From: Rhodocyclaceae bacterium
Lineage (GTDB): Bacteria; Pseudomonadota; Gammaproteobacteria; Burkholderiales; Rhodocyclaceae
Direction of reading: 5' to 3'
Length of the DNA: 64,000 nucleotides
Assembly (NCBI GenBank): GCA_020445765.1
Contig: JAGRFY010000064.1
Span: 1-64,000, forward strand
The notes under the pieces were generated by a model, which saw only the letters and a program-made list of their open reading frames with translations, did not search any database and had not been told where the DNA came from. Made by a program: the position numbers and the translations under genes. Positions 50,116 to 59,424 of the stretch are shown here, in pieces; position 1 is the stretch's first letter, and every line of letters begins with the position of its first letter.

Positions 50116-50343
50116 TCACGCACACTCCGAAATTGCTGCTGTGCGACATTGTAACGCCATATCGCGCGCGATGGCCGGTGGCGGCGCGGAGGATTCGAGG
50201 CATTGACGCGCACATCCGGCACAGCGGCCGCACTCGTCGATGATGCCGAGATCCCGCCGCAGGTCGCGCAACGAGCGGGCGCCGCGGGCGACGGCTTCGC
50301 GCACCTGCCGATCGGTCACTGCCTTGCAAACACACACGTACAT
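50116..50343 (-). CDS. bfd: Bacterioferritin-associated ferredoxin
   Basis: 75 residues. [2Fe-2S] ligands in [11 protein letters not shown] (C-x-C) and [13 protein letters not shown], the Bfd pattern CxC...CxxC, with an additional Cys-rich run. Bfd donates electrons to bacterioferritin to release Fe2+ under iron starvation, consistent with its place between the Fur palindrome and bfr. The ATG is 19 bp behind the hemP stop. Confidence 0.92.
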   Translation of the reverse strand: MYVCVCKAVTDRQVREAVARGARSLRDLRRDLGIIDECGRCAGCARQCLESSAPPPAIARDMALQCRTAAISECA

Positions 50344-50362
50344 GGTCCGCGTCCTCGCTGCC

Positions 50363-50554
50363 TCATTTGGTCAGAATCAGCTTGCCCTGGCGTGTTTCCC
50401 GCAGCCAGTAGCGCTCGCCGCGATGCTCGATCACCAGCTTCCGGTCACCGGCCAGGAGCACTTCACTGGCCAGCACGCGCTCGCCGGTCGAAGGCTCGGG
50501 GGCTTCCGTGACGCAGCGGTTATCGACGGAATCCGACAGGGTTGGCTTGTTCAT
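50363..50554 (-). CDS. hemP: Hemin-uptake protein HemP
   Basis: 63 residues from the ATG at 50554. The C-terminal block RKLVIEHRGERYWLRETRQGKLILTK (in two parts, with QGKLILTK final) is diagnostic of HemP. HemP proteins belong to the iron-starvation regulon and help hemin uptake or regulation; the mechanism is unsettled. The Fur-type palindrome is 13 bp upstream of the start, so this is the first gene of the locus. Confidence 0.9.
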   Translation of the reverse strand: MNKPTLSDSVDNRCVTEAPEPSTGERVLASEVLLAGDRKLVIEHRGERYWLRETRQGKLILTK

Positions 50555-50566
50555 CACACAAACTGT

Positions 50567-50585
50567 AATGCGAATGATTCGCATT
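50567..50585. promoter_or_regulatory. Fur box, perfect 19-bp palindrome
   Basis: AATGCGAAT-G-ATTCGCATT: two 9-base arms pairing perfectly around one base. Size, A/T-rich layout and dyad match the 19-bp Fur consensus, and it lies directly before hemP. It should repress the iron operon when Fe2+ is abundant. Confidence 0.88.
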
Positions 50586-50719
50586 TAATTGGATTGTCCG
50601 CGCGTTGTCAAGACCTGATGTGCCGGATCACCGGCACATGTCTCCGGTAAGCACGATTCGTGCGATATTTCAGGACACGGTCAGCCGACGAACCGGGCAC
50701 AGCAGGGGGAAGGAAAGCG

Positions 50720-51427
50720 ATGGAACCGATCTTCGACGCAATTGCGCCGACCGCGCTCAACGTGGTCGGAGAGACACGCAAATTCCAGGTGCGGCGGGTG
50801 TTCTGCGTGGCGCGCAACTACGCCGCCCACGCCCGTGAGATGGGGCAGGATCCGGAGCGGGAGCCGCCATTCTTCTTCACCAAGCCGGCCGATGCGGTCT
50901 TCCCGGTGGCAGACGACGGCTCTACGGTCTGGCCCTATCCGCTGGCGAGCCAGGACGTGCATCACGAGTTCGAACTGGTGGTGGCGCTCGGCTCGGGCGG
51001 TATCGGGTTGAACCCCGAACAGGCCCGCCGTTGCGTCTGGGCCTATGCGCCCGGGCTCGACATGACGCGCCGCGACCTGCAGGCGGAGGCCAAGAAGGCG
51101 GGGAGGCCGTGGGATGTCGCCAAGGCCTTCGACGCGTCGGCGCCGGTCGGGTCGCTGACGCCGGTGGCGGCCTGCGGTTGGCTGGAATGCGGTTCGATCG
51201 AACTCGAGGTGCACGGCGAAGTGCGCCAGCGCGGCGATCTTGCAGACATGATCTGGTCGATCCCCGAGGTCATCGCGACCTTGTCCGGCCTGTTCGAATT
51301 GAAGGCGGGGGATCTGATATTCACCGGGACTCCGGAGGGAGTCGGAGCCGTTGCGGTCGGCAATCGACTGGTGGGGCGCATCGGCGAATTGCCGCCACTC
51401 CGGCTGGCGGTCGGCTCACGCGTCTAG
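50720..51427 (+). CDS. Fumarylacetoacetate-hydrolase family protein
   Basis: 235 residues from the ATG at 50720 behind AAGGA. FAH fold with metal and substrate motifs: RRVFCVARNYAAHAREMG, PPFFFTKPADAVFP, HHEFELVVALGSGG (Glu ligands), LEVHGEVRQRGDLADMIWSI and DLIFTGTPEGVGAV. Likely a hydrolase or decarboxylase of a 2-oxo or acylpyruvate substrate (YcgM/HpcE-like). It is divergent from the iron operon across 165 bp containing the Fur box. The substrate is unclear. Confidence 0.92.
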   Translation: MEPIFDAIAPTALNVVGETRKFQVRRVFCVARNYAAHAREMGQDPEREPPFFFTKPADAVFPVADDGSTVWPYPLASQDVHHEFELVVALGSGGIGLNPEQARRCVWAYAPGLDMTRRDLQAEAKKAGRPWDVAKAFDASAPVGSLTPVAACGWLECGSIELEVHGEVRQRGDLADMIWSIPEVIATLSGLFELKAGDLIFTGTPEGVGAVAVGNRLVGRIGELPPLRLAVGSRV

Positions 51428-51508
51428 GATGGACATTGCCTGGAATCGCGCCCGCATCACTTGGGATTGCGCGATCGCGGCGGCGCTGAGTTCGCTTTGC
51501 CGGGGTCG

Positions 51509-51937
51509 TTATTCCGAGACCGGAAGCAGGATTCGTAGTCGTTCATCGACGTGTTCCTGTGGGAGGTATCCGATCGCATTGCCATCATCCACCAGCCATT
51601 GACGCAATTCGTCGATCGACGACGCCTGCCTCGGCGGCAGCGCCCGGCCGGTGAATACCTGCCGCGACCAGTAGGCCCGCGTCTGTACCGGGTTTTTGCC
51701 GGTCAATTCGAAGTAGAACGCATCCCGGTCCGGCCCCGGCGGCAGATCGATCAAGGTGACCGGGGTGTTGTCGGCGAGTGTCGTCGCGCGACCGAGGAAG
51801 AGGCGTTCGGCCTGGGCCCGTGACAACTCGGTAATGGCCCCATTCGTGCCGCTGACGATCACCAGCTGGGCCCAGGCGCCGCCCTGGGCGGCCAGCGAAA
51901 TCACGATCGCGGCAAGGACTTGGTTGAAGTAAGCCAT
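51509..51937 (-). CDS. PstS-like periplasmic substrate-binding protein
   Basis: 142 residues. Signal peptide (MAYFNQVLAAIVISLAA, cleavage after AWA), then a compact PBP-like domain: AQLVIVSGTNGAITELSRAQ, RLFLGRATTLADNTPVTLIDLP, RDAFYFELTGKNPVQTRAYW, GNAIGYLP. This corresponds to a half-size PstS/phosphate-binding domain often found next to porins and c-di-GMP proteins. It is the last gene of a three-gene unit (8-bp gap to the barrel gene). The ligand is not known; phosphate is only suggested by family. Confidence 0.85.
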   Translation of the reverse strand: MAYFNQVLAAIVISLAAQGGAWAQLVIVSGTNGAITELSRAQAERLFLGRATTLADNTPVTLIDLPPGPDRDAFYFELTGKNPVQTRAYWSRQVFTGRALPPRQASSIDELRQWLVDDGNAIGYLPQEHVDERLRILLPVSE

Positions 51938-51945
51938 TGCGGACC

Positions 51946-53145
51946 TCAGAAGCTCACGTCGACCGAAGCCGAGAACAGGTTGATTCGTCTCCCGCTGAAC
52001 AGGATCGTCCCGGAGCCATCGACCGGGAAGAAGCTGCCAAGCGAATCGTCGGCCACCTTCGCGTGTGTGAACTCCAGCTTCAGCGCCGCGTTGCGGTGGA
52101 AGTCCCAGCGAGCGCCCACCGTGGCGCTCTTCTGTGCGGTATTTCGCGTGGCATTGAACAGGTCGAGCGCCGATTGCAGGGGCGGCACGCTCGATAGGTC
52201 TGCGCTTGAGGCCGGTTCGTCCTCGGTCTGTCGCGCCAGGACACCGTAGGCGGTAAAGGTTCCGACGCGCCGCCCGAGGGTCAGTTGCCATCCGTGCGCG
52301 CTGGGGATGTAGCGATTGACAGCCCGCCGCGCGTACTCCGCGCTCGCCAGGTATTCGCCGTTGTCCCACTGCATGCCGATCGAATCGAAGCGGGCGTATC
52401 CGTCGCTGCCGGAAAGGTCACTGGCTGCCGCGAAGAACGGCGACGCTCGCAGCGCGGCGTCGACCGCGATGAAGATCGGGTCGCTCCAGGGCAGCGAGAA
52501 GGGACTTTCGGCATGCGCCAGGAAGAATGAATAGTCGTCACGATAGACCGAGAGATTCATTCCGACAATGCGCTTGAGCGTCGCACGGCGCACGCGTCTC
52601 TCCAGTGAACTGCGGCCAATATAGGGCCGCAATTCAAGGTCATAACCCCCGATGCGGGAATGCCACATCATGTCCGCGCCGTCGAGATCACTGAACGGGT
52701 TCAGGCCGTACACCTCGGTCGGTGGTCGCACCCAGGTGTTGGCGTAGTTGATCCACAGGGATTCGGAGAACATGAAGAACGGGGCCCGCATCCGACCGAT
52801 CCGGAATTCCAGGTCGGCGAGCGGGGTGAAGCGGACGAAAGCCCAGGCCAGCCGCGGTTCGACGTTGCCGTTCTGGTCTTCGCGCACGACCATCTGGGCG
52901 GTCACGTCGATGCCCGAGGCGAGGCTGCGGCCGGCCTGAAGGCCAATCACCGAATCGGCGCCGAAATCGACGCCGTCGCGGCCTGACGTGTTGATGCCGT
53001 TGCGCAGCAGGGAGGCGTCGCCCTCGGTCGGCCGTACCATGCCCAGCGTGCCGAATCCGGAGATCCGCCATTCCCCGGTGTCGGCGGATGCTTCGCTGGC
53101 GACGATTGCCAGGGCCAGGACGGCTCCGAGCAGGCTTTTGGTCAT
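51946..53145 (-). CDS. Outer-membrane beta-barrel protein (porin-like)
   Basis: 399 residues. Signal peptide (MTKSLLGAVLALAIVASEAS), then alternating amphipathic strands with many Trp and Tyr, ending in the outer-membrane signature LFSASVDVSF with terminal Phe. Segments such as ISGFGTLGMV and ASGIDVTAQMVVREDQ are typical of porin-like barrels. The start overlaps the GGDEF-EAL stop by 4 bp and the PstS-like gene follows after 8 bp, so the three are cotranscribed. Confidence 0.85.
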   Translation of the reverse strand: MTKSLLGAVLALAIVASEASADTGEWRISGFGTLGMVRPTEGDASLLRNGINTSGRDGVDFGADSVIGLQAGRSLASGIDVTAQMVVREDQNGNVEPRLAWAFVRFTPLADLEFRIGRMRAPFFMFSESLWINYANTWVRPPTEVYGLNPFSDLDGADMMWHSRIGGYDLELRPYIGRSSLERRVRRATLKRIVGMNLSVYRDDYSFFLAHAESPFSLPWSDPIFIAVDAALRASPFFAAASDLSGSDGYARFDSIGMQWDNGEYLASAEYARRAVNRYIPSAHGWQLTLGRRVGTFTAYGVLARQTEDEPASSADLSSVPPLQSALDLFNATRNTAQKSATVGARWDFHRNAALKLEFTHAKVADDSLGSFFPVDGSGTILFSGRRINLFSASVDVSF

Positions 53146-55592
53146 TCAGTATCTCCCATGGCAGGCTCGCGACCGGCCAACTGTGCGCCCAGTTCGTTCG
53201 GCGACACGGGTCTGGAATAGAGGTAGCCCTGACCGAAATCGCAGCCAAGCTCGGCCAGAAGGCTGGCCTGCTGCTCGGATTCGATGCACTCCGCGACCAC
53301 CGACATGCCCAGGTCGTGAGCGAGTTCGATGCTCCGCCCGACGATGGCGCGCAGTCGTTCGTCCTCGGCGATCGAGCGGACGAAGGATCCGTCGAGCTTG
53401 ATCACGTCACACGGCATCGTGTGGAGATAGGACAGGGCCGAGTAGCCGGTACCGAAATCGTCGATATAGACCGACATGCCGGCGCCGCGCAGCTCACTCA
53501 GGATCTCGTAGGCGCGTCCGTCCGGGTTCGCCAGGGTGCTCTCGGTAACCTCGAAACACAGCGCCTGGGGCGACACGCCACTCTGCTGAACCGTCGCGAT
53601 GATCTCGGCGGCCAGATCCGGGCGGGCGAACTGGCGTGCCGACAGGTTGATGCTGACCGGCGGCGACTCGCCGTATTGGCTCTCCCACTGGCGGATCTGC
53701 GCGCATACCTGGCCGACGACCTGCATGCACAGCACATGAACCAGGTCGAGCTGTTCGGCCAGCGGGATGAAGTGGTAGGGGCTCAGCACGCCCTCGGATG
53801 GATGGTTCCAGCGCACCAGGGCCTCGAGGCTGCGCAGACTGCGGTCGCCGAGCGAGACGATGGGCTGGAAGTGCACGGTCATCTGGCCTTGCTGAAGCGC
53901 CTCGCGCAATTCCGCCTCGCGCTGCAGGTTCTGCATCGTTCGCGCATGCATGTCGGCCTGGAACAGGGCGACCGGGTGGTCGCTGTCCTTGCGCGCCTGA
54001 TTCAGTGCGTTGTCGGCATCACGAAGCATCGCTTCCGCTTCGAGATGGACGGCCCCCGACAGCGCAATACCGACGCGCACGTCCGGATACACCGTCTGCC
54101 CGGCGAGCGAGACCGGCTTGCCCAGATCCGAGCGCAGGCGGTCGGCCAGCTGATGGGCCTCGCGGTCGTCGGGGACGCCATTGAGCAGCACTGCGAACTG
54201 GTCGCCGCCCAGCCGTGCCGCGACGTCGCCTTCCCGCAGCACGTTGCGGATGCGCTCGGCCGTGATGCGCAGCAGATGGTCGCCGCTGGCGTGACCGAGG
54301 CTGTCGTTGACCAGGCGGAAGCGTTCGATCTTCAGCACCATCACCGCGAAGCGGAAATCCTGGCGGCGTCGGAGCTGTCCGAGCGCGCTCTTCAGGTGAG
54401 CGAGCAGCAATCCGCGGTTGGTGAGACCGGTCAGGCTGTCGTAGAGGGCATCGCGCATCAGCCGCTCTTCGGCCAGCTTGCGCTGGTGGATGTCGCTGAT
54501 CGATCCGGCCATGCGGAAGGCGCGCTTGTCGCCGTCGTGTCGTTGGGCGACGCCACGAACCAGGACCCAGCGATAGCTGCCGTCGGGCCATCGGATTCGG
54601 TGCTCGATCATGAACTGTGGCGTCAGTCCCTTCAGATGCTCGACCAGCTTCTGGCGGTAGACCTGCTGGTCGTCCGGATGAATCGCTTCGAAGATGTGCT
54701 CGCTGTCGATCGCGCCGGCGTTTTCGCCGAGGCCGCAAATCTCGAGAAATCGCGGTGCCACGTACAGGCTGCCGTTCTCGACGTCCCAGTCCCACAATCC
54801 GTCGTTGGCGCCGCGCATCGCCAGGGCGTAGCGCTGTTCGCTCTGGTGCAGCATGCGGGCGGTGTTCTGCAGTTCGCCGATGCGGTCATTGAGCTTGCTC
54901 GCCATGATGTTGAAGTCGCGGGAGAGCTGGGTCAGTTCGTCGTTTCCGGTCTCCGGCAGGCGGTGATCGAGGCGCCCTTCCGCGATCGCCCGGCTGCCCT
55001 TGAGCAGTGCCGCGAGATTGCGTGTCAGGAAGTAGCCGATGCCGGATAGCAGAATGAAGGTCAGCAGGATCTCCGAGGCGGCGATCATCGCACCCTGCCT
55101 CAGGATCGCCTGGCGAGCACTGCCAAGCACCGATGCAGACACGCCGAAATGCAGGAAGCCGACCTCGTTGTTCGGCAGCAGCAGCGGTCGTCTGACGTGA
55201 ACGACGCTGCGTTCGAGTGCCGCCGCGAGGCCGGATTCGTCGTCGGGGTCGGGCGGCGGCGGTTCGACCAGTTCGGGCATGCCGGCGGAGAGCTGGATCT
55301 TGCCGTTGGCGGATACGATGCGCACGTAGACCAGGCCTTCGCCGGCTTCGGCGAGCAGTTCGCCGAGCGTGTCCTGAAGCACCGAATAGTCGCCACGTTC
55401 GCCATAGGCGGTGGCGACCGTATGCAGCATGATCGCGTTCTGTTCGACCACCGTCTTGAGGCTCGCGGTGGTCGCATCGTCCATCAGGCGGACGCTGTTG
55501 TACAGCAACAGGCTCAGCAGCACCACCTGGACAGCGGTGCTGGCCAGTAGCAGGCGAAATCTGATCGATAGGCGCGGTAGCAAGTTGAACAA
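53142..55592 (-). CDS. Membrane GGDEF-EAL c-di-GMP protein
   Basis: 816 residues. Membrane helix at about 13-30, periplasmic sensor loop (about 31-145), second helix (about 155-180), HAMP (about 185-240), PAS (about 255-370), GGDEF (about 375-540) and EAL (about 555-805). The GGDEF signature reads GGDQF (ARLGGDQFAVLL), so cyclase activity is probably lost. The EAL residues are intact: LEALVRWNHP, NLSARQF, EVTES, DDFGTGYSAL, KLDGSFV, ECIESEQQ, DFGQGYLYSRP. Expect a c-di-GMP phosphodiesterase possibly activated by GTP. It is the first gene of the barrel/PstS-like unit. Confidence 0.93.
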   Translation of the reverse strand: MFNLLPRLSIRFRLLLASTAVQVVLLSLLLYNSVRLMDDATTASLKTVVEQNAIMLHTVATAYGERGDYSVLQDTLGELLAEAGEGLVYVRIVSANGKIQLSAGMPELVEPPPPDPDDESGLAAALERSVVHVRRPLLLPNNEVGFLHFGVSASVLGSARQAILRQGAMIAASEILLTFILLSGIGYFLTRNLAALLKGSRAIAEGRLDHRLPETGNDELTQLSRDFNIMASKLNDRIGELQNTARMLHQSEQRYALAMRGANDGLWDWDVENGSLYVAPRFLEICGLGENAGAIDSEHIFEAIHPDDQQVYRQKLVEHLKGLTPQFMIEHRIRWPDGSYRWVLVRGVAQRHDGDKRAFRMAGSISDIHQRKLAEERLMRDALYDSLTGLTNRGLLLAHLKSALGQLRRRQDFRFAVMVLKIERFRLVNDSLGHASGDHLLRITAERIRNVLREGDVAARLGGDQFAVLLNGVPDDREAHQLADRLRSDLGKPVSLAGQTVYPDVRVGIALSGAVHLEAEAMLRDADNALNQARKDSDHPVALFQADMHARTMQNLQREAELREALQQGQMTVHFQPIVSLGDRSLRSLEALVRWNHPSEGVLSPYHFIPLAEQLDLVHVLCMQVVGQVCAQIRQWESQYGESPPVSINLSARQFARPDLAAEIIATVQQSGVSPQALCFEVTESTLANPDGRAYEILSELRGAGMSVYIDDFGTGYSALSYLHTMPCDVIKLDGSFVRSIAEDERLRAIVGRSIELAHDLGMSVVAECIESEQQASLLAELGCDFGQGYLYSRPVSPNELGAQLAGREPAMGDTE

Positions 55593-55740
55593 GTCAGTTT
55601 CCGTGTCCGTGCCGTCTTCGGGCAGTCGTCATCGCTTCGGCGTCATGGACGTCAAGCAGAAATCGGTCCGTTCCGGCCGAACTTTAATGCAAAGCGCGTG
55701 CCGCGTCGGCATATGCGCGGCCATGCGCCGCGTTTTCCGA

Positions 55741-57108
55741 CTACTGGCGGGCGAGACGCGTAACCGCGCCGGAGCGGGCGACGCGCCCTTCTCTGGCGAA
55801 GGTGTCGACATTGGCTTCGATCGACGCCGGGTCGTAAAGGTAGTTCACCATCAGACCCCACGATTGCTTCAAGCCCTTTTCGGAGGTGTCGCCGAGCCAG
55901 TTGACGCGCTCGATCCGGGCGCCGTTGCCGAGATGGAATCGTGCGACCGGGTCGTAGGGCAGCCCGTCCTTGCGGGCATTTACGAGGTAGTCCGCAGCCA
56001 GCCGGGACAGCGGCTCGCGCAGCAGATCGGACAGGGTCTCATCGTGGTGCCACTGCATGTCGCCGTCGAGCAGTTCGTGCAGCAGGGTCGATCCGGGCCC
56101 GTCGATGCCGATGCCGCCGAGCCGCTTCCAGTCACGGTCGTCGAAGGCCGCGCTGACGCGTTCGGGATTTCCGCTTGCCCAGGCGCGAAGCGAAGGTATG
56201 GGCGACAGCGTCGAAAAGGTCTTGAGGCCCGGCAGGTCCCGCTGCAGGTCGTCGATCACCCACTTGAGCAGGAAATTGCCGAAGGAGACACCGCGCAGGC
56301 CGACCTGGGTGTTGCTGATCGAATAGAAGATCGCGGTGTCGGCGCGTCCCGAGTCGAGCACCGGTGCCGACTCGTCGAGCAGGCTGTCGACCCGGGCGGC
56401 AAGGCCGCGGATCAATGCGATCTCGACGAAGATCAAGGGCTCGAGCGGCATCCGCGGGTGAAAAAAGGCGTAGCACCGGCGGTCGGAATCGAGTCGGTTC
56501 TTGAGATCCTGCCACGATCGGATCTCATGCACGGCTTCGTACTCCACAAGCTTCTCGAGCAGCGCCGCCGGCGATTGCCAGGTGATTCGCTGCAACTCGA
56601 GGAAACCGATGTCGAACCAGGCCGACAGGCGGGCCTGCAATTCGCGATCGAGCGCTTGCAGTTGCTTGTCCTCGCGCAGGAATCGGAGCAGGTCCACGCG
56701 CATGTCCACGAGAAACTTGACGCCCTGCGGGATCGCGTTGAACTGGGTCAGAATGCGGATCCTGCGTGATCGCATCGCGGCCCGCAACTCGGCCTCCGCG
56801 TCCCACTGGGCCGCACTGCCCACGGCAAGCTGGTAGGCTTCGTGGGCTGCCGCCACGCGGGTCGGGTCGGGACCGAATTCGAGCGCGATGATGCGCAGAA
56901 AGGCGTGCCTGCCGCCGTCGTCGAGCCGGAGATAGGTCTCGGCCAGGCGGGCGGCTCGGTTGCGGGCGGACACCTCGCCACCGAGACCTTCGGCGCAGTC
57001 ATGCAGTTGCTTGCGGATGTTGTCGAGTACCTTTTCGGGCGGCACCTCGTCGAGGCCGACCAGTGCGCGCACCTTGTCGATGCTTCGGCTGACGAGATTG
57101 GCGACCAA
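55741..57108 (-). CDS. Malonyl-CoA decarboxylase
   Basis: 455 residues from a TTG at 57108 (no ATG or GTG in frame upstream). An N-terminal helical tetramerisation domain (about 1-150) is followed by a GCN5-like acetyltransferase-type catalytic domain. FHPRMPLEPLIFVEIALIRGLAA and TAIFYSISNTQVGLRGVSFGNFLLKWV are the signature blocks, with the catalytic Ser (SIS) and a C-terminal His-containing FHLGNGARIERVNW. It removes CO2 from malonyl-CoA to give acetyl-CoA, preventing malonyl-CoA build-up or allowing malonate use. No malonate-transport genes are adjacent. Confidence 0.9.
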   Translation of the reverse strand: MVANLVSRSIDKVRALVGLDEVPPEKVLDNIRKQLHDCAEGLGGEVSARNRAARLAETYLRLDDGGRHAFLRIIALEFGPDPTRVAAAHEAYQLAVGSAAQWDAEAELRAAMRSRRIRILTQFNAIPQGVKFLVDMRVDLLRFLREDKQLQALDRELQARLSAWFDIGFLELQRITWQSPAALLEKLVEYEAVHEIRSWQDLKNRLDSDRRCYAFFHPRMPLEPLIFVEIALIRGLAARVDSLLDESAPVLDSGRADTAIFYSISNTQVGLRGVSFGNFLLKWVIDDLQRDLPGLKTFSTLSPIPSLRAWASGNPERVSAAFDDRDWKRLGGIGIDGPGSTLLHELLDGDMQWHHDETLSDLLREPLSRLAADYLVNARKDGLPYDPVARFHLGNGARIERVNWLGDTSEKGLKQSWGLMVNYLYDPASIEANVDTFAREGRVARSGAVTRLARQ

Positions 57109-57249
57109 GGCCTGAATTCCCCCATGCGATCCGGCAGAGCCGGGAAATGATGTGTCAATGCTACCGCACTGAATCGGGGGAAAACACCCGCAATGACCTG
57201 CGTGTCGGACAGCTTGTCGCTCCAGCGCCTCGCAGGGCGCGAATCCGGC

Positions 57250-58047
57250 TCACCGGGCGGGCTGTGCGCGGCCGCTCGAAGCGAGCAGGATCAGGCCGAC
57301 GACGACCATCGGAACGCACAGCCATTGGGCGGTGGTGAGCGAAAAGCCGAGGCCGCTGAATATGCCGGGGTCGGGATTGCGGAAGAACTCGGCAGCGAAT
57401 CGCAACACGCCGTAGCCGATCAGAAATACCGCCGATACCGCCCGCACAGGCCGCGGCTTGGCCGCGTACAGCCACAGCAGCACGAACAGCAGCAGACCTT
57501 CGCCGAGTGCCTGGTAGACCTGCGAAGGGTGGCGTGGGAGCGAATCGACATATGGAAACACCATCGCCCACGGCAGGTCCGGATCGGCTGGACGGCCCCA
57601 CAATTCACCGTTGATGAAGTTGCCGATGCGGCCGGCCGCGAGTCCGGTCGGCACCAGCGGCGCGATGAAGTCGGTGACCTGCCAGAAGCCGCGGCCGGTC
57701 TTGCGGCCATACAGCGCCATCGCCGCCAGGACGCCGAGGAAGCCGCCGTGGAAGCTCATGCCGCCCTTCCAGATCGCGAAGATCTCGAGTGGATGGCTGA
57801 AGTAATAACCCGGCTGATAGAACAGCACCTCGCCCAGCCGGCCGCCGATGATCACGCCGAGGACACCGTAGAACAGCAGATCGTCGATCTGGGCCGCGTC
57901 CCAGCCCAACTCCGGCCGGCGACTGGCGTGGCGCCGGCCGAGCAGCACGAACAGCGCGAAGGCGGCGAGATACATCAGCCCGTACCAGCGCACCGAAAGC
58001 GGCCCGAGCGAGATCGCGACGGGGTCGAACTGCGGATGGATCAGCAT
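57250..58047 (-). CDS. lgt: Prolipoprotein diacylglyceryl transferase
   Basis: 265 residues. Seven membrane segments with the Lgt signature [14 protein letters not shown], the catalytic-site block [25 protein letters not shown] and an HPSQVYQA region (His near the active site). It transfers diacylglycerol from phosphatidylglycerol to the lipobox Cys of prelipoproteins, such as the small lipoprotein at 9497. It follows yceH by 24 bp on the same strand. Confidence 0.95.
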   Translation of the reverse strand: MLIHPQFDPVAISLGPLSVRWYGLMYLAAFALFVLLGRRHASRRPELGWDAAQIDDLLFYGVLGVIIGGRLGEVLFYQPGYYFSHPLEIFAIWKGGMSFHGGFLGVLAAMALYGRKTGRGFWQVTDFIAPLVPTGLAAGRIGNFINGELWGRPADPDLPWAMVFPYVDSLPRHPSQVYQALGEGLLLFVLLWLYAAKPRPVRAVSAVFLIGYGVLRFAAEFFRNPDPGIFSGLGFSLTTAQWLCVPMVVVGLILLASSGRAQPAR

Positions 58048-58071
58048 CGTGTCAGACCTGCGGCCTCGCCG

Positions 58072-58758
58072 TCATTCGAACTGCTTTCTGAAGGTCTCGA
58101 ACTCGCTGGTCAGCCACTCCACCTGCTGGCGCAGGCGTCGCACCTCGTCTTCCAGTTCGGCGACCCGGCTGCCGCGGGCAGCGCCGGAGGTCGCTGAGCC
58201 AAGCCCTTCCGCCATCGCCCGGGCGGCCTCGCCGCCGGCCAGCAGATGGACGTGCCGGATCTCCTTGGTGCCCGGCGCCAGTGGTAGCGCCTGCACCATC
58301 GGCGGATACTTGTCCGCCAGGTGCTCGAGGATGCGATCGACTTCGCCGGTGTCGGCAAAACGATGCATCCGCTCGCTGCGGCTGCGGATCTCGCCGACCG
58401 TCTGCGGCCCTCGAAGCATCAGCAGTGCCAGCACGGCCTGCTCGCCCGGCGGCAGCGAATGCCGAAGCCGGATCAGATGCTCGTACTTGGCGACGCGGGC
58501 ACTGGCCGAATCCCGCTGGCTGACCAGGCGCCGGTCGCTCAGGCTGTCGATCGCATCCTGCACCGCCTGCTCCGACAGTTCCATCACCGGATCGCGCCCG
58601 GTGAGCTGGTTGCAGCCGGTCATGATGGCGTTGATCGACATCGGGTAGTTGTCGGGCGTGACGAAGGATTTCTCGATCAGCACCGCAAGAACCCGGACCT
58701 CGACCGGGCCCAGATCGAAGCCGTCCTGATCGTCGGCGGTGTCGCCGGAGGTGTCCAT
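58072..58758 (-). CDS. yceH: YceH family (DUF480) protein
   Basis: 228 residues. Two winged-helix domains typical of DUF480: VRVLAVLIEKSFVTPDNYP, MSINAIMTGCNQLTGRDPV and ALLMLRGPQTVGEIRSRSER. The C-terminal coiled coil (VAELEDEVRRLRQQVEWLTS) may mediate dimerisation. YceH-like proteins are linked to envelope or efflux regulation in some species, but the function is not settled. It is likely cotranscribed with lgt. Confidence 0.93.
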   Translation of the reverse strand: MDTSGDTADDQDGFDLGPVEVRVLAVLIEKSFVTPDNYPMSINAIMTGCNQLTGRDPVMELSEQAVQDAIDSLSDRRLVSQRDSASARVAKYEHLIRLRHSLPPGEQAVLALLMLRGPQTVGEIRSRSERMHRFADTGEVDRILEHLADKYPPMVQALPLAPGTKEIRHVHLLAGGEAARAMAEGLGSATSGAARGSRVAELEDEVRRLRQQVEWLTSEFETFRKQFE

Positions 58759-58816
58759 GCCTGTGCTCCACGCTCCCTCGGGAGCGCCATGATAGCCCAG
58801 GCGTCGGGCGGCCGGC

Positions 58817-59401
58817 TCAGTCCAGGTCGGCCGCCAGGGCCACCTGCAGTTCGGGCGCCACTTCTTCCAGTTCGACTGCGTAGGCCGGATGGCGAATCCC
58901 CATCGCCAGCGCGGCGCCGGCCTTCAGCGAGCCGCGCATGGCCGGATCGAGCTCGAATCGCAGGAAATGGACGGACGAGGTCTTCTCCTCGTTCTCCCTC
59001 ACCAGATCTTCGTCGGCGATCGCGAACACCGCATCGTGGCCATCGACGCGGACCCAGGTGGCACGCTCGATGCCCTTGAGTTCGCGCAGGCGCTCGGCGC
59101 GCTCGAGCGGATCGGCGTATTCGATCAGCATCGTCGCCTTGAAGTTGCAGCCGTCGGGTATCAGCGGATTGTAGGCATCGAGTTCGTCCTGGATGCCTTC
59201 GGGATCGAAGGTGCGCTCGATTCTCAGCATCTCCTGGATCTGGTAGCGGATCGTCGTGGCGTCCTCGAACAGCAGTGTCACGTGCTCGCCGAGATGCACG
59301 GTGCGGCGGCGCTTGTGGTCGATGACCTCGGTGCGAAAGGCCGGCCGTCGACGATGGTATTCCTCGAGCGACCACAGGTCCTGAGGCGTGAATGGCTTCA
59401 T
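58817..59401 (-). CDS. DUF3501 protein
   Basis: 194 residues from the ATG at 59401. Single conserved domain: LWSLEEYHRRRPAFRTEVID, TVHLGEHVTLLFEDATTIRY, EMLRIERTFDPEGIQDELDA and FLRFELDPAMRGSLKAGAAL. DUF3501 proteins are found next to CCG-domain Fe-S proteins and rubrerythrin and are of unknown function. Here it is the last of that trio (23 bp behind the Fe-S gene). It is soluble and has no Cys motif. Confidence 0.9.
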   Translation of the reverse strand: MKPFTPQDLWSLEEYHRRRPAFRTEVIDHKRRRTVHLGEHVTLLFEDATTIRYQIQEMLRIERTFDPEGIQDELDAYNPLIPDGCNFKATMLIEYADPLERAERLRELKGIERATWVRVDGHDAVFAIADEDLVRENEEKTSSVHFLRFELDPAMRGSLKAGAALAMGIRHPAYAVELEEVAPELQVALAADLD

Positions 59402-59424
59402 CCCGATCTCCGTCGACGCCGCCG

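Noticed and set aside
50567-50585. The palindrome as a simple terminator of hemP or of the FAH gene
   Set aside because: It has no GC-rich stem or T-run, lies upstream of both genes, and has the 9-1-9 layout of a Fur box.
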